Below, one piece after another: positions 1 through 5,197 of a DNA stretch of 8,124 bases. Below the pieces are notes generated by a model. The model was not told where the DNA came from, did not search any database, and was given only the letters and a program-made list of their open reading frames with translations. Each line of letters opens with the position of its first letter. Position 1 is the first letter of the stretch. The stretch is from JBIKVP01 sp044356745 (lineage in GTDB: Bacteria; Pseudomonadota; Alphaproteobacteria; Rhizobiales; Beijerinckiaceae), in assembly GCA_044356745.1 (NCBI GenBank), contig JBIKVP010000084.1, positions 1 to 8,124 of the forward strand, written 5' to 3'. The translations under genes and the position numbers were made by a program.

Positions 1-123
1 AAAAACAATCCAAAACCTCCTGAAACCACCGCAAAGCCCAAGCAAAAACTTAAAACAGATGAAACTAAACTTGTAAAAATTAAACCGGACAGCAGTGCAC
101 TTGTTGCGGGTATCCACGCCTTT
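1..123. repeat. Left copy of a 123-bp perfect terminal inverted repeat
   Basis: Base i of this stretch is the complement of base 8120-i throughout, so it is an exact inverted copy of 7997-8119; identity ends at base 124 (g against a). The repeat is coding-compatible: it keeps one open frame on the outward-to-inward strand in both places. Its inner 24 bases contain one arm of the palindromic element also found at 5046-5070. Both copies reach or nearly reach the window ends, so the true repeat may extend beyond it. It may be a real duplication or a contig end falling in a repeat. Confidence 0.95.
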
Positions 124-174
124 GAAACCACTGCTCTTTTGAATAATGATGAAAACTGTATCACATCGCCCTAG
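1..174 (+). CDS. C-terminal fragment of an unrecognised Lys/Pro-rich protein (left copy)
   Basis: An open frame enters from the window's left edge and stops at TAG 172-174, giving 57 residues. The first part is rich in Lys, Pro and Thr (KNNPKPPETTAKPKQK...), as in a disordered linker or tail; I recognise no domain. Residues 1-41 are encoded by the terminal inverted repeat and are shared exactly with the right-hand copy; the last 16 residues (ETTALLNNDENCITSP) are unique to this side. Residues around SALVAGIHAF are the translation of an arm of the local palindromic element, so the element lies in frame inside the ORF. It converges on gp10, with 52 bases between the stops. The start lies outside the window. 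It could also be a chance open frame through a repeat. Confidence 0.4.
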   Translation, partial: KNNPKPPETTAKPKQKLKTDETKLVKIKPDSSALVAGIHAFETTALLNNDENCITSP

Positions 175-226
175 CCCTCCAAGGGTAAAGTGAAAAAATA
201 TCTGAAAGCCTACATTTTAAAAAACT

Positions 227-562
227 CTAACCCTCTGCAATCATACTCGCTTTACTGTCTCCGAAGGTTACTTGAAGCAGTTCAAGCACGGTGTGCATCA
301 CACCCGAAAGGCCCTCTTCATGTTGCAGGCTATTGAGCTGTGCATCACTGAGCGTATGCCCTCCGCCACGTAATCCTGCTTTGAGAATAGCCATCAGATC
401 ACGTGCAGATGGAACGCCACTTTTAAAACGCTCTCCAAGCGCTTGAAGATCATGCATTTTCAGTGCCTCTTCAAGTTCTGCCAGCGCACCCAACGTCAAA
501 CACAACGTGTAGCGCGTGCCATTAAAACACGCCTCCACCTCTCCCCGATGACGATTAGGCAT
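227..562 (-). CDS. GTA gp10-like tail assembly chaperone
   Basis: A 111-residue protein that resembles RcGTA gp10, the GTA-family tail assembly chaperone proposed to act with the tape measure during tail assembly in the cytoplasm. The N-terminus is characteristic: RGEVEACFNGTRYTLCLTLG (residues 6-25) followed by ALAELEEAL, then a helical region with SARDLMAILKAGLRGGG (52-68). I chose the ATG at 562 rather than 595 because family members begin just before the RGEV motif and the 11 extra residues come from an AT-rich spacer. No strong Shine-Dalgarno precedes 562. In RcGTA this gene follows gp9 closely; here 619 bp holding a toxin-antitoxin pair separates them. The expected downstream gp10.1-type gene and gp11 tape measure are not seen. 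Confidence 0.8.
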   Translation of the reverse strand: MPNRHRGEVEACFNGTRYTLCLTLGALAELEEALKMHDLQALGERFKSGVPSARDLMAILKAGLRGGGHTLSDAQLNSLQHEEGLSGVMHTVLELLQVTFGDSKASMIAEG

Positions 563-588
563 AGAAAAAGTCCCGCTTAAAATTAAAC

Positions 589-603
589 AATGCAAAATGC
601 ATT
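589..603. repeat. Short inverted repeat AATGCA-aaa-TGCATT
   Basis: Perfect 6-bp arms with a 3-bp spacer lie between the divergent gp10 and antitoxin genes, about 27 bp upstream of gp10's start and 13 bp from the larger palindrome at 616-637. This could be a second operator half-site or part of a promoter; there is nothing else to support a function. Confidence 0.35.
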
Positions 604-615
604 ATTTGTGCTACG

Positions 616-637
616 TTGTAGCTCAAATAAGCTACAA
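616..637. promoter_or_regulatory. Probable antitoxin operator palindrome TTGTAGCT-n6-AGCTACAA
   Basis: A perfect 8-bp inverted repeat (616-623 and 630-637) separated by caaata lies 15 bp before the antitoxin start and just ahead of its AGGAG. RelB/DinJ antitoxins are known to bind palindromes in their own promoter and repress it, alone or with the toxin; the position fits that. The same site lies within the shared spacer with the divergent gp10, so it could also affect gp10. No convincing -35/-10 pair could be picked by eye. Confidence 0.6.
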
Positions 638-652
638 AAAAGGAGTATCGTT

Positions 653-916
653 ATGGCTGATAATGCTGTTATTCGTGCACGCATTGACGAACGCATTAAA
701 AATGAAGCATCGCAAGTTTTGGCTGCTGTCGGTTTAACGATGTCCGACGCTATTCGTCTCTTGATGGTGCGCATTGCCGCAGATAAAGCGTTGCCGTTTA
801 ATCCCTTTATTCCCAATCAAGATACAATCGATGCGATGCGTGAATCACGCGCGAAACGTATTCATAAAACTAAAAATCTTTCTTCGCTGATTGAGGATTT
901 GAATGCGGACAATTAA
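653..916 (+). CDS. dinJ: RelB/DinJ-family antitoxin
   Basis: An 87-residue protein closely resembling E. coli DinJ: the N-terminus (NAVIRARIDERIKNEASQVL, residues 4-23) matches the ribbon-helix-helix half of the family, followed by GLTMSDAIRLLM and the typical KALPFNPFIPNQ segment; the C-terminal half should be the toxin-wrapping part. DinJ neutralises the YafQ ribonuclease and represses its own promoter. The ATG at 653 is preceded by AGGAG at 641-645 with 7-nt spacing; an upstream in-frame ATG at 590 would run through the operator and was rejected. Its stop overlaps the toxin start by 14 nt (903-916), the usual coupled arrangement. The pair points against the surrounding GTA genes, as expected of a cassette acquired into them. 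Confidence 0.9.
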   Translation: MADNAVIRARIDERIKNEASQVLAAVGLTMSDAIRLLMVRIAADKALPFNPFIPNQDTIDAMRESRAKRIHKTKNLSSLIEDLNADN

Positions 917-1184
917 TTATACCTCTCGTTTCAAGAAAGATTACAAACGTGTCAAAGCAGGTCGACACGGAAAAGTCATTGATAAACTTTTAACGGACAT
1001 TCTTGATCTCCTGCTTGTCGATGCTGATTTGCCGCGTAAATATGTTGATCACGCGCTCACCGGTGAATGGAATGATCATCGCGACTGTCATTTAAAACCT
1101 GATCTTATTTTGATTTATTCTAAACCAACTCCTGATGAGCTTAATCTTGTTCGCCTTGGTTCCCACAGCGAATTAAGCCTCTAA
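903..1184 (+). CDS. yafQ: YafQ-family mRNA interferase toxin
   Basis: A 93-residue RelE/ParE-superfamily toxin of the YafQ branch, which cleaves mRNA on the ribosome. Equivalents of E. coli YafQ active-site residues are visible: H50 (VDHAL), D61 and H63 (HRDCHLKPD), D67, R84 and H88 (LVRLGSH). The residue matching the C-terminal Phe of E. coli YafQ is Ser92 here, so catalysis could differ, but the core set is present and the protein looks functional. The Y-I-L-I-Y strand (LILIY) is conserved. Start overlaps the antitoxin stop, implying translational coupling. The stop TAA (1182-1184) overlaps the convergent gp9 stop by 3 bases (gp9 ends at 1181), so the toxin end and the tail gene end are fused without any spacer. 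Confidence 0.9.
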   Translation: MRTINYTSRFKKDYKRVKAGRHGKVIDKLLTDILDLLLVDADLPRKYVDHALTGEWNDHRDCHLKPDLILIYSKPTPDELNLVRLGSHSELSL

Positions 1185-1591
1185 ACCACTGCAAACGTCA
1201 GCGCACCCGCTGACTCAAGTGTCATCTCAAAAGTGACAACCCCGTCGTGATCCCCGCGATATTCAAGGGACGTGATTTGAAAAGCGCCTTCAATCTGGCC
1301 AAAATCAGGGATAATCAGTTGCCAGTTGAGGATGGTGCCATCAAAAAATACCGTTCGCACACGTGCGTCTGAGGTATCATCACGAAAAATGCCGCTACCC
1401 GTCACATTGGCACGGCGCACCCCAGCACCAGCAAGCAGCTCGCGCCAACGCCCTACCGATTCAGCGTGAGTCATATCCACAGTTTCAGCATTGAAAGCGA
1501 GTCGCCGCGTACGCAAGCCACCTATGGTCATGAAGCCACCTGAGCCATTATCAATTTTGAGCAACAGGTCTTTGCCTTTTTGTGCGGTCAT
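1181..1591 (-). CDS. GTA gp9-like phage major tail protein (TP901-1 type)
   Basis: A 136-residue protein matching the RcGTA gp9 pattern, the subunit that stacks into the tail tube. Recognisable stretches are the N-terminal AQKGKDLLLKID (3-14), the RWRELLAGAGVR segment (48-59), TGSGIFRDD, the IPDFGQIEGAFQI stretch (94-106) and the terminal SAGALTF (127-133). Start ATG 1591 has GGAG with 6-nt spacing. It follows gp8 by 9 nt, so it belongs to the gp6-gp9 transcription unit. Length is normal for the family. In RcGTA clusters gp10 comes next; here the toxin-antitoxin pair begins at its very stop codon, in the opposite orientation. Confidence 0.88.
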   Translation of the reverse strand: MTAQKGKDLLLKIDNGSGGFMTIGGLRTRRLAFNAETVDMTHAESVGRWRELLAGAGVRRANVTGSGIFRDDTSDARVRTVFFDGTILNWQLIIPDFGQIEGAFQITSLEYRGDHDGVVTFEMTLESAGALTFAVV

Positions 1592-1600
1592 GAGATTCTC

Positions 1601-2014
1601 CTACATTTTTTCTGTCATGGCCTTAAGCGTTACGGTGGCGCGGGCAAGGCCACTTGCGCGATCGCGTTTAATCTCAGTTTGTGTGACGAACAGGCTAATC
1701 AGATGAAGTCCGCTTAATGTCAAAGGCGCATCGTGCAATAATTCAGCGATACGGTCTGCGCTTGCAAGTGCGGATGAAGCTAACCCCGCTTTGCCCCACA
1801 CGGTGATGTCACATTCCTGCTCTGTTAAAACCGCCGTGATGGTTGAGCTATCAGATGCTGAAGCATTCCCAAAAACAGCATAAACACCCTCAATCGCGCG
1901 CGGCGGCTCGTCATAAAGGCGCACACTGCCACCCATCAGTGTTGCAAGCACGCCATCACCAGCCAGAAAGGATACAATGGCTTTGCGTAAAGCTAAAAGA
2001 GAGCCATCACTCAT
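1601..2014 (-). CDS. GTA gp8-like tail terminator (DUF3168)
   Basis: A 137-residue protein of the DUF3168 type, which in RcGTA caps the tail tube at the head-tail junction. Visible features: an N-terminal helix SLLALRKAIVSFLAGDG (5-21), the VRLYDEPP motif (31-38), the strand ECDITVWGKAG (67-77) with the following SADRIAELLHDAPL helix, and a C-terminal strand ending RATVTLKAMTE. Start at 2014 is chosen over 2038 because AGGAGG sits 7 nt before it. The ATG overlaps the gp7 stop as ATGA, indicating translational coupling. It is uninterrupted and of ordinary length. Confidence 0.87.
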   Translation of the reverse strand: MSDGSLLALRKAIVSFLAGDGVLATLMGGSVRLYDEPPRAIEGVYAVFGNASASDSSTITAVLTEQECDITVWGKAGLASSALASADRIAELLHDAPLTLSGLHLISLFVTQTEIKRDRASGLARATVTLKAMTEKM

Positions 2015-2355
2015 GGTGCAACCTCCTCGACATGGCATACGAGATATTTTTTGCGCCCATCGGGGTCAGCAAGGGCGATGATGTTGAACACGCGGGCTTG
2101 GAGCTTAAAGCGATGCGCGGCAGTGATCCCCTCGCGATAACGAATTGTAATTTGATGCGAAATATTTTGCTCAATGCGGTCTGCTGCCCATAATTCATAC
2201 CCATTTCGCGCGGCAATCGCGCCCCAAAGCGTTGCAACGGATGCGTAACTTTGGCTCATGCCCCCTGCGCTATCAGGTATTTCAACCATTGCTTCAAGGG
2301 TTAAGCGCGTGCGAAACGCCCCGATTGTATGCTTTTGATTGACAAAATAAGGCAT
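2011..2355 (-). CDS. GTA gp7-like head-tail adaptor / head closure protein
   Basis: A 114-residue member of the phage head closure family (RcGTA gp7; related to SPP1 gp16), a ring component joining the head connector to the tail. The family layout is clear: an early basic strand (FRTRLTLEAMVEIPDSAGG, 14-32), S.S.ATLWGAIAARNG (40-52), the HQITIRYREG strand (67-76) and the closing RVFNI...DPDGRKKYLVCHVEE (88-111). The start lies 2 nt after the gp6 stop, with GAGGGTG inside the gp6 end as a possible ribosome binding site, and its stop overlaps the gp8 start. These overlaps mark gp6-gp7-gp8 as one transcript. Confidence 0.87.
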   Translation of the reverse strand: MPYFVNQKHTIGAFRTRLTLEAMVEIPDSAGGMSQSYASVATLWGAIAARNGYELWAADRIEQNISHQITIRYREGITAAHRFKLQARVFNIIALADPDGRKKYLVCHVEEVAP

Positions 2356-2357
2356 CG

Positions 2358-2927
2358 CTACACCCTCATGCGGCGATAAGGCGCGACAAGCGCCGCAATA
2401 TCAGGGGGAAGCGTTGCCGCGTGAGGATGCATGATGTCCCCGCGATTGTCATACCAGCGTGCAACCAGCAAACGAATGGCTTGACGTAGCGGCTCAGGAA
2501 TATTCCCGATAGCAGAACCATAGCCACATGAAATATCAATTTCGACACCTGATCGCGCCCGCCCTGTCACCATAACAGGGCCTACAATCGCAATTTGCGG
2601 TGGATCACTCAGAGAATTGGCTTCAAGGCTGCTGAGCGCCACCGTTGATGCAATTCCACTCGCATTAAAAACACGCGCTGCAACAATCTGGATCAGTGGT
2701 GAAACGGGAACACGAATAAACCCATCTTTTGGCCATTCATCAAGCACTAAGCGCCATGTCTGGCTAATGAACACACGCCGCGATGAGGCTTCAATCAGCA
2801 ATCTGGCAGCAGTGATAAAAGCGTTGATCAACCCGTCATCATCGTTTGTATCGACCCGCAAATAGGTTTTCATCTCGGTAAGCGAAATCGGTTCAATCAC
2901 AGGGCCTGTCATAAGCAGCGGGGTCAT
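2358..2927 (-). CDS. GTA gp6-like head-tail connector (phiE125 gp8 family)
   Basis: A 189-residue protein matching the RcGTA gp6 / phiE125 gp8 / HK97 gp6-like connector family, which forms the ring under the portal. Visible: IEPISLTEMKTYLRVD (11-26) with the acidic DDDGLINAFITAARLLIEASSRR helix (29-51), the TWRLVLDEWP strand (57-66), V.SPLI.I..ARV, a GVEIDISCGYG segment, and the C-terminal IPEPLRQAIRLLVARWYDNRG (143-163) and APYRRMRV. I use ATG 2927, which has AAGGA 7 nt before it. The frame stays open upstream to 3101, but that extension translates the palindromic spacer element and is unlikely to be protein. In other GTA clusters gp6 follows gp5 directly; here 2.3 kb intervenes. Confidence 0.85.
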   Translation of the reverse strand: MTPLLMTGPVIEPISLTEMKTYLRVDTNDDDGLINAFITAARLLIEASSRRVFISQTWRLVLDEWPKDGFIRVPVSPLIQIVAARVFNASGIASTVALSSLEANSLSDPPQIAIVGPVMVTGRARSGVEIDISCGYGSAIGNIPEPLRQAIRLLVARWYDNRGDIMHPHAATLPPDIAALVAPYRRMRV

Positions 2928-2971
2928 GAGATGATCCTTAGTGAGAGGTGACATAGGTGCTGAAACTACAA

Positions 2972-3023
2972 CCGTCATGGCCGTCCCCGTGCTTGACACG
3001 GGGATCAACACGGCCATCCACGT
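2972..3023. repeat. Palindromic intergenic element with nested stem
   Basis: This is a copy of the CGTCATGGCC...GGCCATCCACG family. The outer arms GGCCGT (2979-2984) and ACGGCC (3010-3015) enclose an inner perfect stem CCCCGTG-cttga-CACGGGG. The simpler copy at 7931-7963 lacks this inner insert. Just beyond it, 3043-3072 holds two further short GC-rich stems (CGCGCC-acaa-GGCGCG and GCGCG-tt-CGCGC). The whole stretch separates the divergent gp6 and first protease gene. Confidence 0.8.
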
Positions 3024-3101
3024 CTTTCTTTGGTTTTTAACCCGCGCCACAAGGCGCGACGCGCGTTCGCGCTTTGGAAAAAAACGAGCCTGATTCAACA
3101 A

Positions 3102-3134
3102 CCGTCATGGCTGAATCAAATTCGGGCATGACGG
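3102..3134. repeat. Palindromic intergenic element, short hairpin form
   Basis: Arms of 15 bp (3102-3116 and 3120-3134) with two mismatches enclose a 3-base loop (caa); the ends CCGTCATG and CATGACGG are perfect and match the ends of the other spacer elements. It lies about 60 bp upstream of the first protease start and may be transcribed as part of its leader. Confidence 0.75.
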
Positions 3135-3156
3135 TTAAGGCTCTTGCATTCAACAT

Positions 3157-3195
3157 CCCCCTTGTCTGAACGCTAAAAAACACGCATCAAGGGGG
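3157..3195 (+). promoter_or_regulatory. Hairpin covering the Shine-Dalgarno of the first protease
   Basis: CCCCCTTG (3157-3164) is perfectly complementary to CAAGGGGG (3188-3195), and the second arm is the only purine-rich ribosome binding site before the ATG at 3197. The loop is 23 nt. If the transcript begins upstream of 3157, the fold would hide the ribosome binding site. The pairing is seen directly; the regulatory role is inference. Confidence 0.5.
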
Positions 3196-3196
3196 T

Positions 3197-3970
3197 ATGC
3201 GTTTTATAGCTTTTATCCTTGCTCTGATGAGCTGTTTTGCTTCACCTGCCCGTGCGATTATCGGAGCGCAGGGGAGTAGTGCTTCGTTTACGCCTCACCT
3301 GCTAATGGTGCTTCGCGAAGGCGGCGCAGTATGTTCAGGCGTCGTAATCACATCACGCGTTATTTTAACTGCCGCTCATTGTGTGGGATCATCCACTCAA
3401 TCGGTGCGTATTCATTTTCGCAAAGAAGATGGCACGCCTGAGCTGCTTATTCCTGAGCGTTTAATCAAACATCCCGCTTTTAAATCTGATGCGATTAAAA
3501 CCCGTTCACGCTCTGTTGATCTCGCACTTATTCAATTAAGTCATCCTCTTCCCACACCATTCACACCTGCATCATTATCGGCCGATATTCCAAGTGCTGG
3601 CTCCATGCTCACAGTGGCAGGGTTTGGTGCAAGCCAAGGGAAAAGCCAAGAGAAGCACATGAACAGCATCGGGCAGCTTCGATCCACTGGGTTGACAACA
3701 ATTATGCCCTATGGCGCATCAAGTCTTCTCATATGGGCGAAAAGTGCTGACAACACACCACGCGGAGCATGTCAGGGCGATTCAGGTGGTGCAATATTTT
3801 TTGGTCACCTTCTTGTCGCCATAACCTCGTGGTCAACAGGACACGGGGCGACGACATGCGGCAATCTCACACAGGGCATTCTCTTGACGGATCAACAAAC
3901 ATGGATTGACACAACACTCTCACAGTGGGGTGAGCACGCCGCTTGGAACTCACGTTCTGGGAGCCGTTGA
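3197..3970 (+). CDS. Secreted chymotrypsin-fold serine protease (S1 family), first of a pair
   Basis: A 257-residue exported S1 peptidase. A signal peptide (residues 1-20, ending ARA) is followed at once by IIGA, the N-terminus normally released by zymogen activation. The catalytic triad is complete: H61 (LTAAHC), D108 (VDLALI), S196 (GDSGG), with D195 available for the salt bridge to Ile21. C46/C62 and C192/C221 fit the two standard disulfides. The residue at the S1-pocket bottom (chymotrypsin 189) is Gly190 rather than Asp, so trypsin-like Arg/Lys preference is not expected. The C-terminal QTWIDTTLSQW is the usual closing helix. The gene runs against the GTA operon, sits behind palindromic elements, and shares one base with the next gene. 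It likely acts in the periplasm or outside the cell. Confidence 0.9.
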   Translation: MRFIAFILALMSCFASPARAIIGAQGSSASFTPHLLMVLREGGAVCSGVVITSRVILTAAHCVGSSTQSVRIHFRKEDGTPELLIPERLIKHPAFKSDAIKTRSRSVDLALIQLSHPLPTPFTPASLSADIPSAGSMLTVAGFGASQGKSQEKHMNSIGQLRSTGLTTIMPYGASSLLIWAKSADNTPRGACQGDSGGAIFFGHLLVAITSWSTGHGATTCGNLTQGILLTDQQTWIDTTLSQWGEHAAWNSRSGSR

Positions 3971-4863
3971 TGATGCGTATCTGTCAAACCTTAAGCACTG
4001 CTTTTATTGCAACCACCCTCACGCTTTCAAACGCTCATGCGATTGTCGGCGGCATGGACTCGCGCGACCCAGATGGCGCACGGCGCTATACCGTTGGCCT
4101 CATCACCTCATCGCGCGATATTTGCTCTGGCGTTGTCATTGCCCCTGATTTGGTTTTAACGGCTGCACATTGTCTGGCGAAGGGCAAGCCGCGTGAAATT
4201 ATGGCGCTCAGCCCTGATTTTCGCCCCCGTTATTTTACGGTCGCCAAATTCTGGCGTAATCCTCAATTTATTCTAGGCAAGCGTCCCCTTCAACAAAAGG
4301 GGGCTGATCTAGCGCTCATCGCCCTTGCTGCCCCTCTTCCAGCCGATATGGTTCCTATTTCGATTGCGTCATCCACGCGTGCGCTTTTGTCGAGTTCATC
4401 CTTGATGATAGCAGGTTTTGGTGTCACCCGTTATGGCGATGCAGCCAGTGCAGGATTATTACGTGAAGCGCCTTTAATTCCCGTTGGCATCGGGCATTTA
4501 GGCGCCATTAGCTTGCTTGCATCAGCCGATGGTCGCATTGGCTCAAGCCCGATCAGCGCATGTTTGGGCGATTCAGGGGGGCCCGTCACAGTGCGTGATA
4601 ATAACCGCGATGTGCTTGTCGGCATCATCAGTTGGGTCGGCTCACAACGCGGAGCAAAAGTGTGCGAAGGCGTGACAGTTGCCTCACCTACCCTCTTAAG
4701 CGATGAAAGCTCGCGCGAAAGCTTATATGCTCCCCCCGCGTTCCCAACGGTGATGCGCAAACCCGCATCGCGCACCATCAATGATGAACAACCCGTCCAG
4801 CGCCCCATCGCGCCACGCACGCATCAACAATTCTTCACACGCGATCCCGCGGGCACGCGGTGA
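3970..4863 (+). CDS. Secreted chymotrypsin-fold serine protease (S1 family), second of a pair, with C-terminal tail
   Basis: A 297-residue S1 peptidase. The start ATG 3970 overlaps the preceding TGA by one base and has GGGAG 6 nt upstream; a second ATG follows directly. The signal peptide ends AHA (22-24) and is followed by IVGG. The triad is H67 (LTAAHC), D113 (GADLALI), S202 (GDSGG); C52/C68 and C198/C232 are the expected disulfides. The pocket residue equivalent to 189 is Ser196, as in chymotrypsin. Unlike its neighbour it lacks the terminal Trp helix; after about residue 243 it has some 55 residues rich in Pro, Arg and Gln (e.g. RPIAPRTHQQ), of unknown role. The two proteases are paralogues, likely cotranscribed and translationally coupled, and inserted between gp5 and gp6 in opposite orientation. 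Confidence 0.9.
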   Translation: MMRICQTLSTAFIATTLTLSNAHAIVGGMDSRDPDGARRYTVGLITSSRDICSGVVIAPDLVLTAAHCLAKGKPREIMALSPDFRPRYFTVAKFWRNPQFILGKRPLQQKGADLALIALAAPLPADMVPISIASSTRALLSSSSLMIAGFGVTRYGDAASAGLLREAPLIPVGIGHLGAISLLASADGRIGSSPISACLGDSGGPVTVRDNNRDVLVGIISWVGSQRGAKVCEGVTVASPTLLSDESSRESLYAPPAFPTVMRKPASRTINDEQPVQRPIAPRTHQQFFTRDPAGTR

Positions 4864-4891
4864 GTTATAATAAGCGCTTGAACCTCGGCCG

Positions 4892-4933
4892 CCGTCATGC
4901 CCGCACCCATCGGGTCAAGCATTGGAATGACGG
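4892..4933. repeat. Palindromic intergenic element
   Basis: Outer arms CCGTCAT (4892-4898) and ATGACGG (4927-4933). Bases 4893-4920 are an exact inverted copy of 5082-5109 (28 bp), so this element and the third one in the spacer can also pair with each other over about 190 bp. Confidence 0.8.
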
Positions 4934-4962
4934 TTATTGCTTCATACGCCTAAACCACCGCG

Positions 4963-5015
4963 CGTCATGGCCAGACCCGAAGGGCAGCGAAGCAACTTGA
5001 TCTGGCCATCCACGC
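4963..5015. repeat. Palindromic intergenic element
   Basis: Perfect 9-bp arms ATGGCCAGA (4967-4975) and TCTGGCCAT (5001-5009) with a 25-nt loop, bounded by the family ends GCGTC and CCACGC. It forms, with 5046-5109, the same head-to-head arrangement seen at 7931-8020. Confidence 0.8.
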
Positions 5016-5045
5016 CTTAGCGACATTAAAAAAACGCAGTGGCTC

Positions 5046-5109
5046 TAAAGACGTGGATACCCGCAACAAGCATGTCCTCGGGCTTGACCCGATGGGTGCG
5101 GGCATGACG
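5046..5109. repeat. Palindromic intergenic element, reversed orientation
   Basis: It starts TAAAGACGTGGATACC and ends GCGGGCATGACG. Bases 5046-5070 match 7996-8020 with one difference (A/G at the sixth base), linking this element to the terminal inverted repeat. Inner arms CCCGCA and TGCGGG and a central TCGGG-cttga-CCCGA stem are visible. Confidence 0.8.
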
Positions 5110-5155
5110 CTATGAGGTTAAAGAGCTTAATTCTCCATCCTGTCATCCCTGTCAA

Positions 5156-5181
5156 AGAATGAGCCACAATAGTGTCATTCT
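5156..5181. repeat. Small hairpin AGAATGA-n12-TCATTCT
   Basis: Perfect 7-bp arms lie 17 bp beyond the capsid stop codon (minus strand). It might assist termination of the gp4-gp5 transcript, but no U-run follows on that strand. Confidence 0.3.
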
Positions 5182-5197
5182 GGGCGAAGAGAAAGCC

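Larger units (their letters stand above)
4864..5197. other. 334-bp gene-free spacer made of palindromic elements
   Basis: This lies between the convergent ends of the second protease and the capsid gene. It holds three palindromic elements (4892-4933, 4963-5015, 5046-5109) and a small hairpin (5156-5181). No open frame worth calling and no RNA gene were seen. The elements may also end transcription from both sides, but none is followed by a clear T-tract. Confidence 0.7.

Noticed and set aside
175..185. Terminator stem CCCT-cca-AGGG after the left partial ORF
   Set aside because: The stem has four pairs and no T-run follows, so it is too weak to call.
175..226. Rest of a gp10.1-like gene downstream of gp10
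   Set aside because: Only a short stretch remains before the convergent ORF; its translations contain stops and no convincing family motif.
590..652. Longer antitoxin from the ATG at 590
   Set aside because: It would place coding sequence over the operator palindrome and ignore the AGGAG before 653, where DinJ homologues begin.
583..816. Minus-strand open frame of 77 codons
   Set aside because: It lies antisense to the well-supported antitoxin gene and has no recognisable features.
2928..3101. N-terminal extension of gp6 to an ATG at 3101 (58 extra residues)
   Set aside because: The extension translates the palindromic spacer element and GC-rich stems, has no family counterpart, and the ATG at 2927 has a good Shine-Dalgarno.
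4431..4820. Minus-strand open frame of 129 codons within the second protease
   Set aside because: It is antisense to a gene with a complete catalytic triad and has no ribosome binding site or domain.
4892..5109. Possible CRISPR array in the spacer
   Set aside because: The repeats are few, in mixed orientation, of unequal length and without regular spacers; they fit palindromic intergenic elements.
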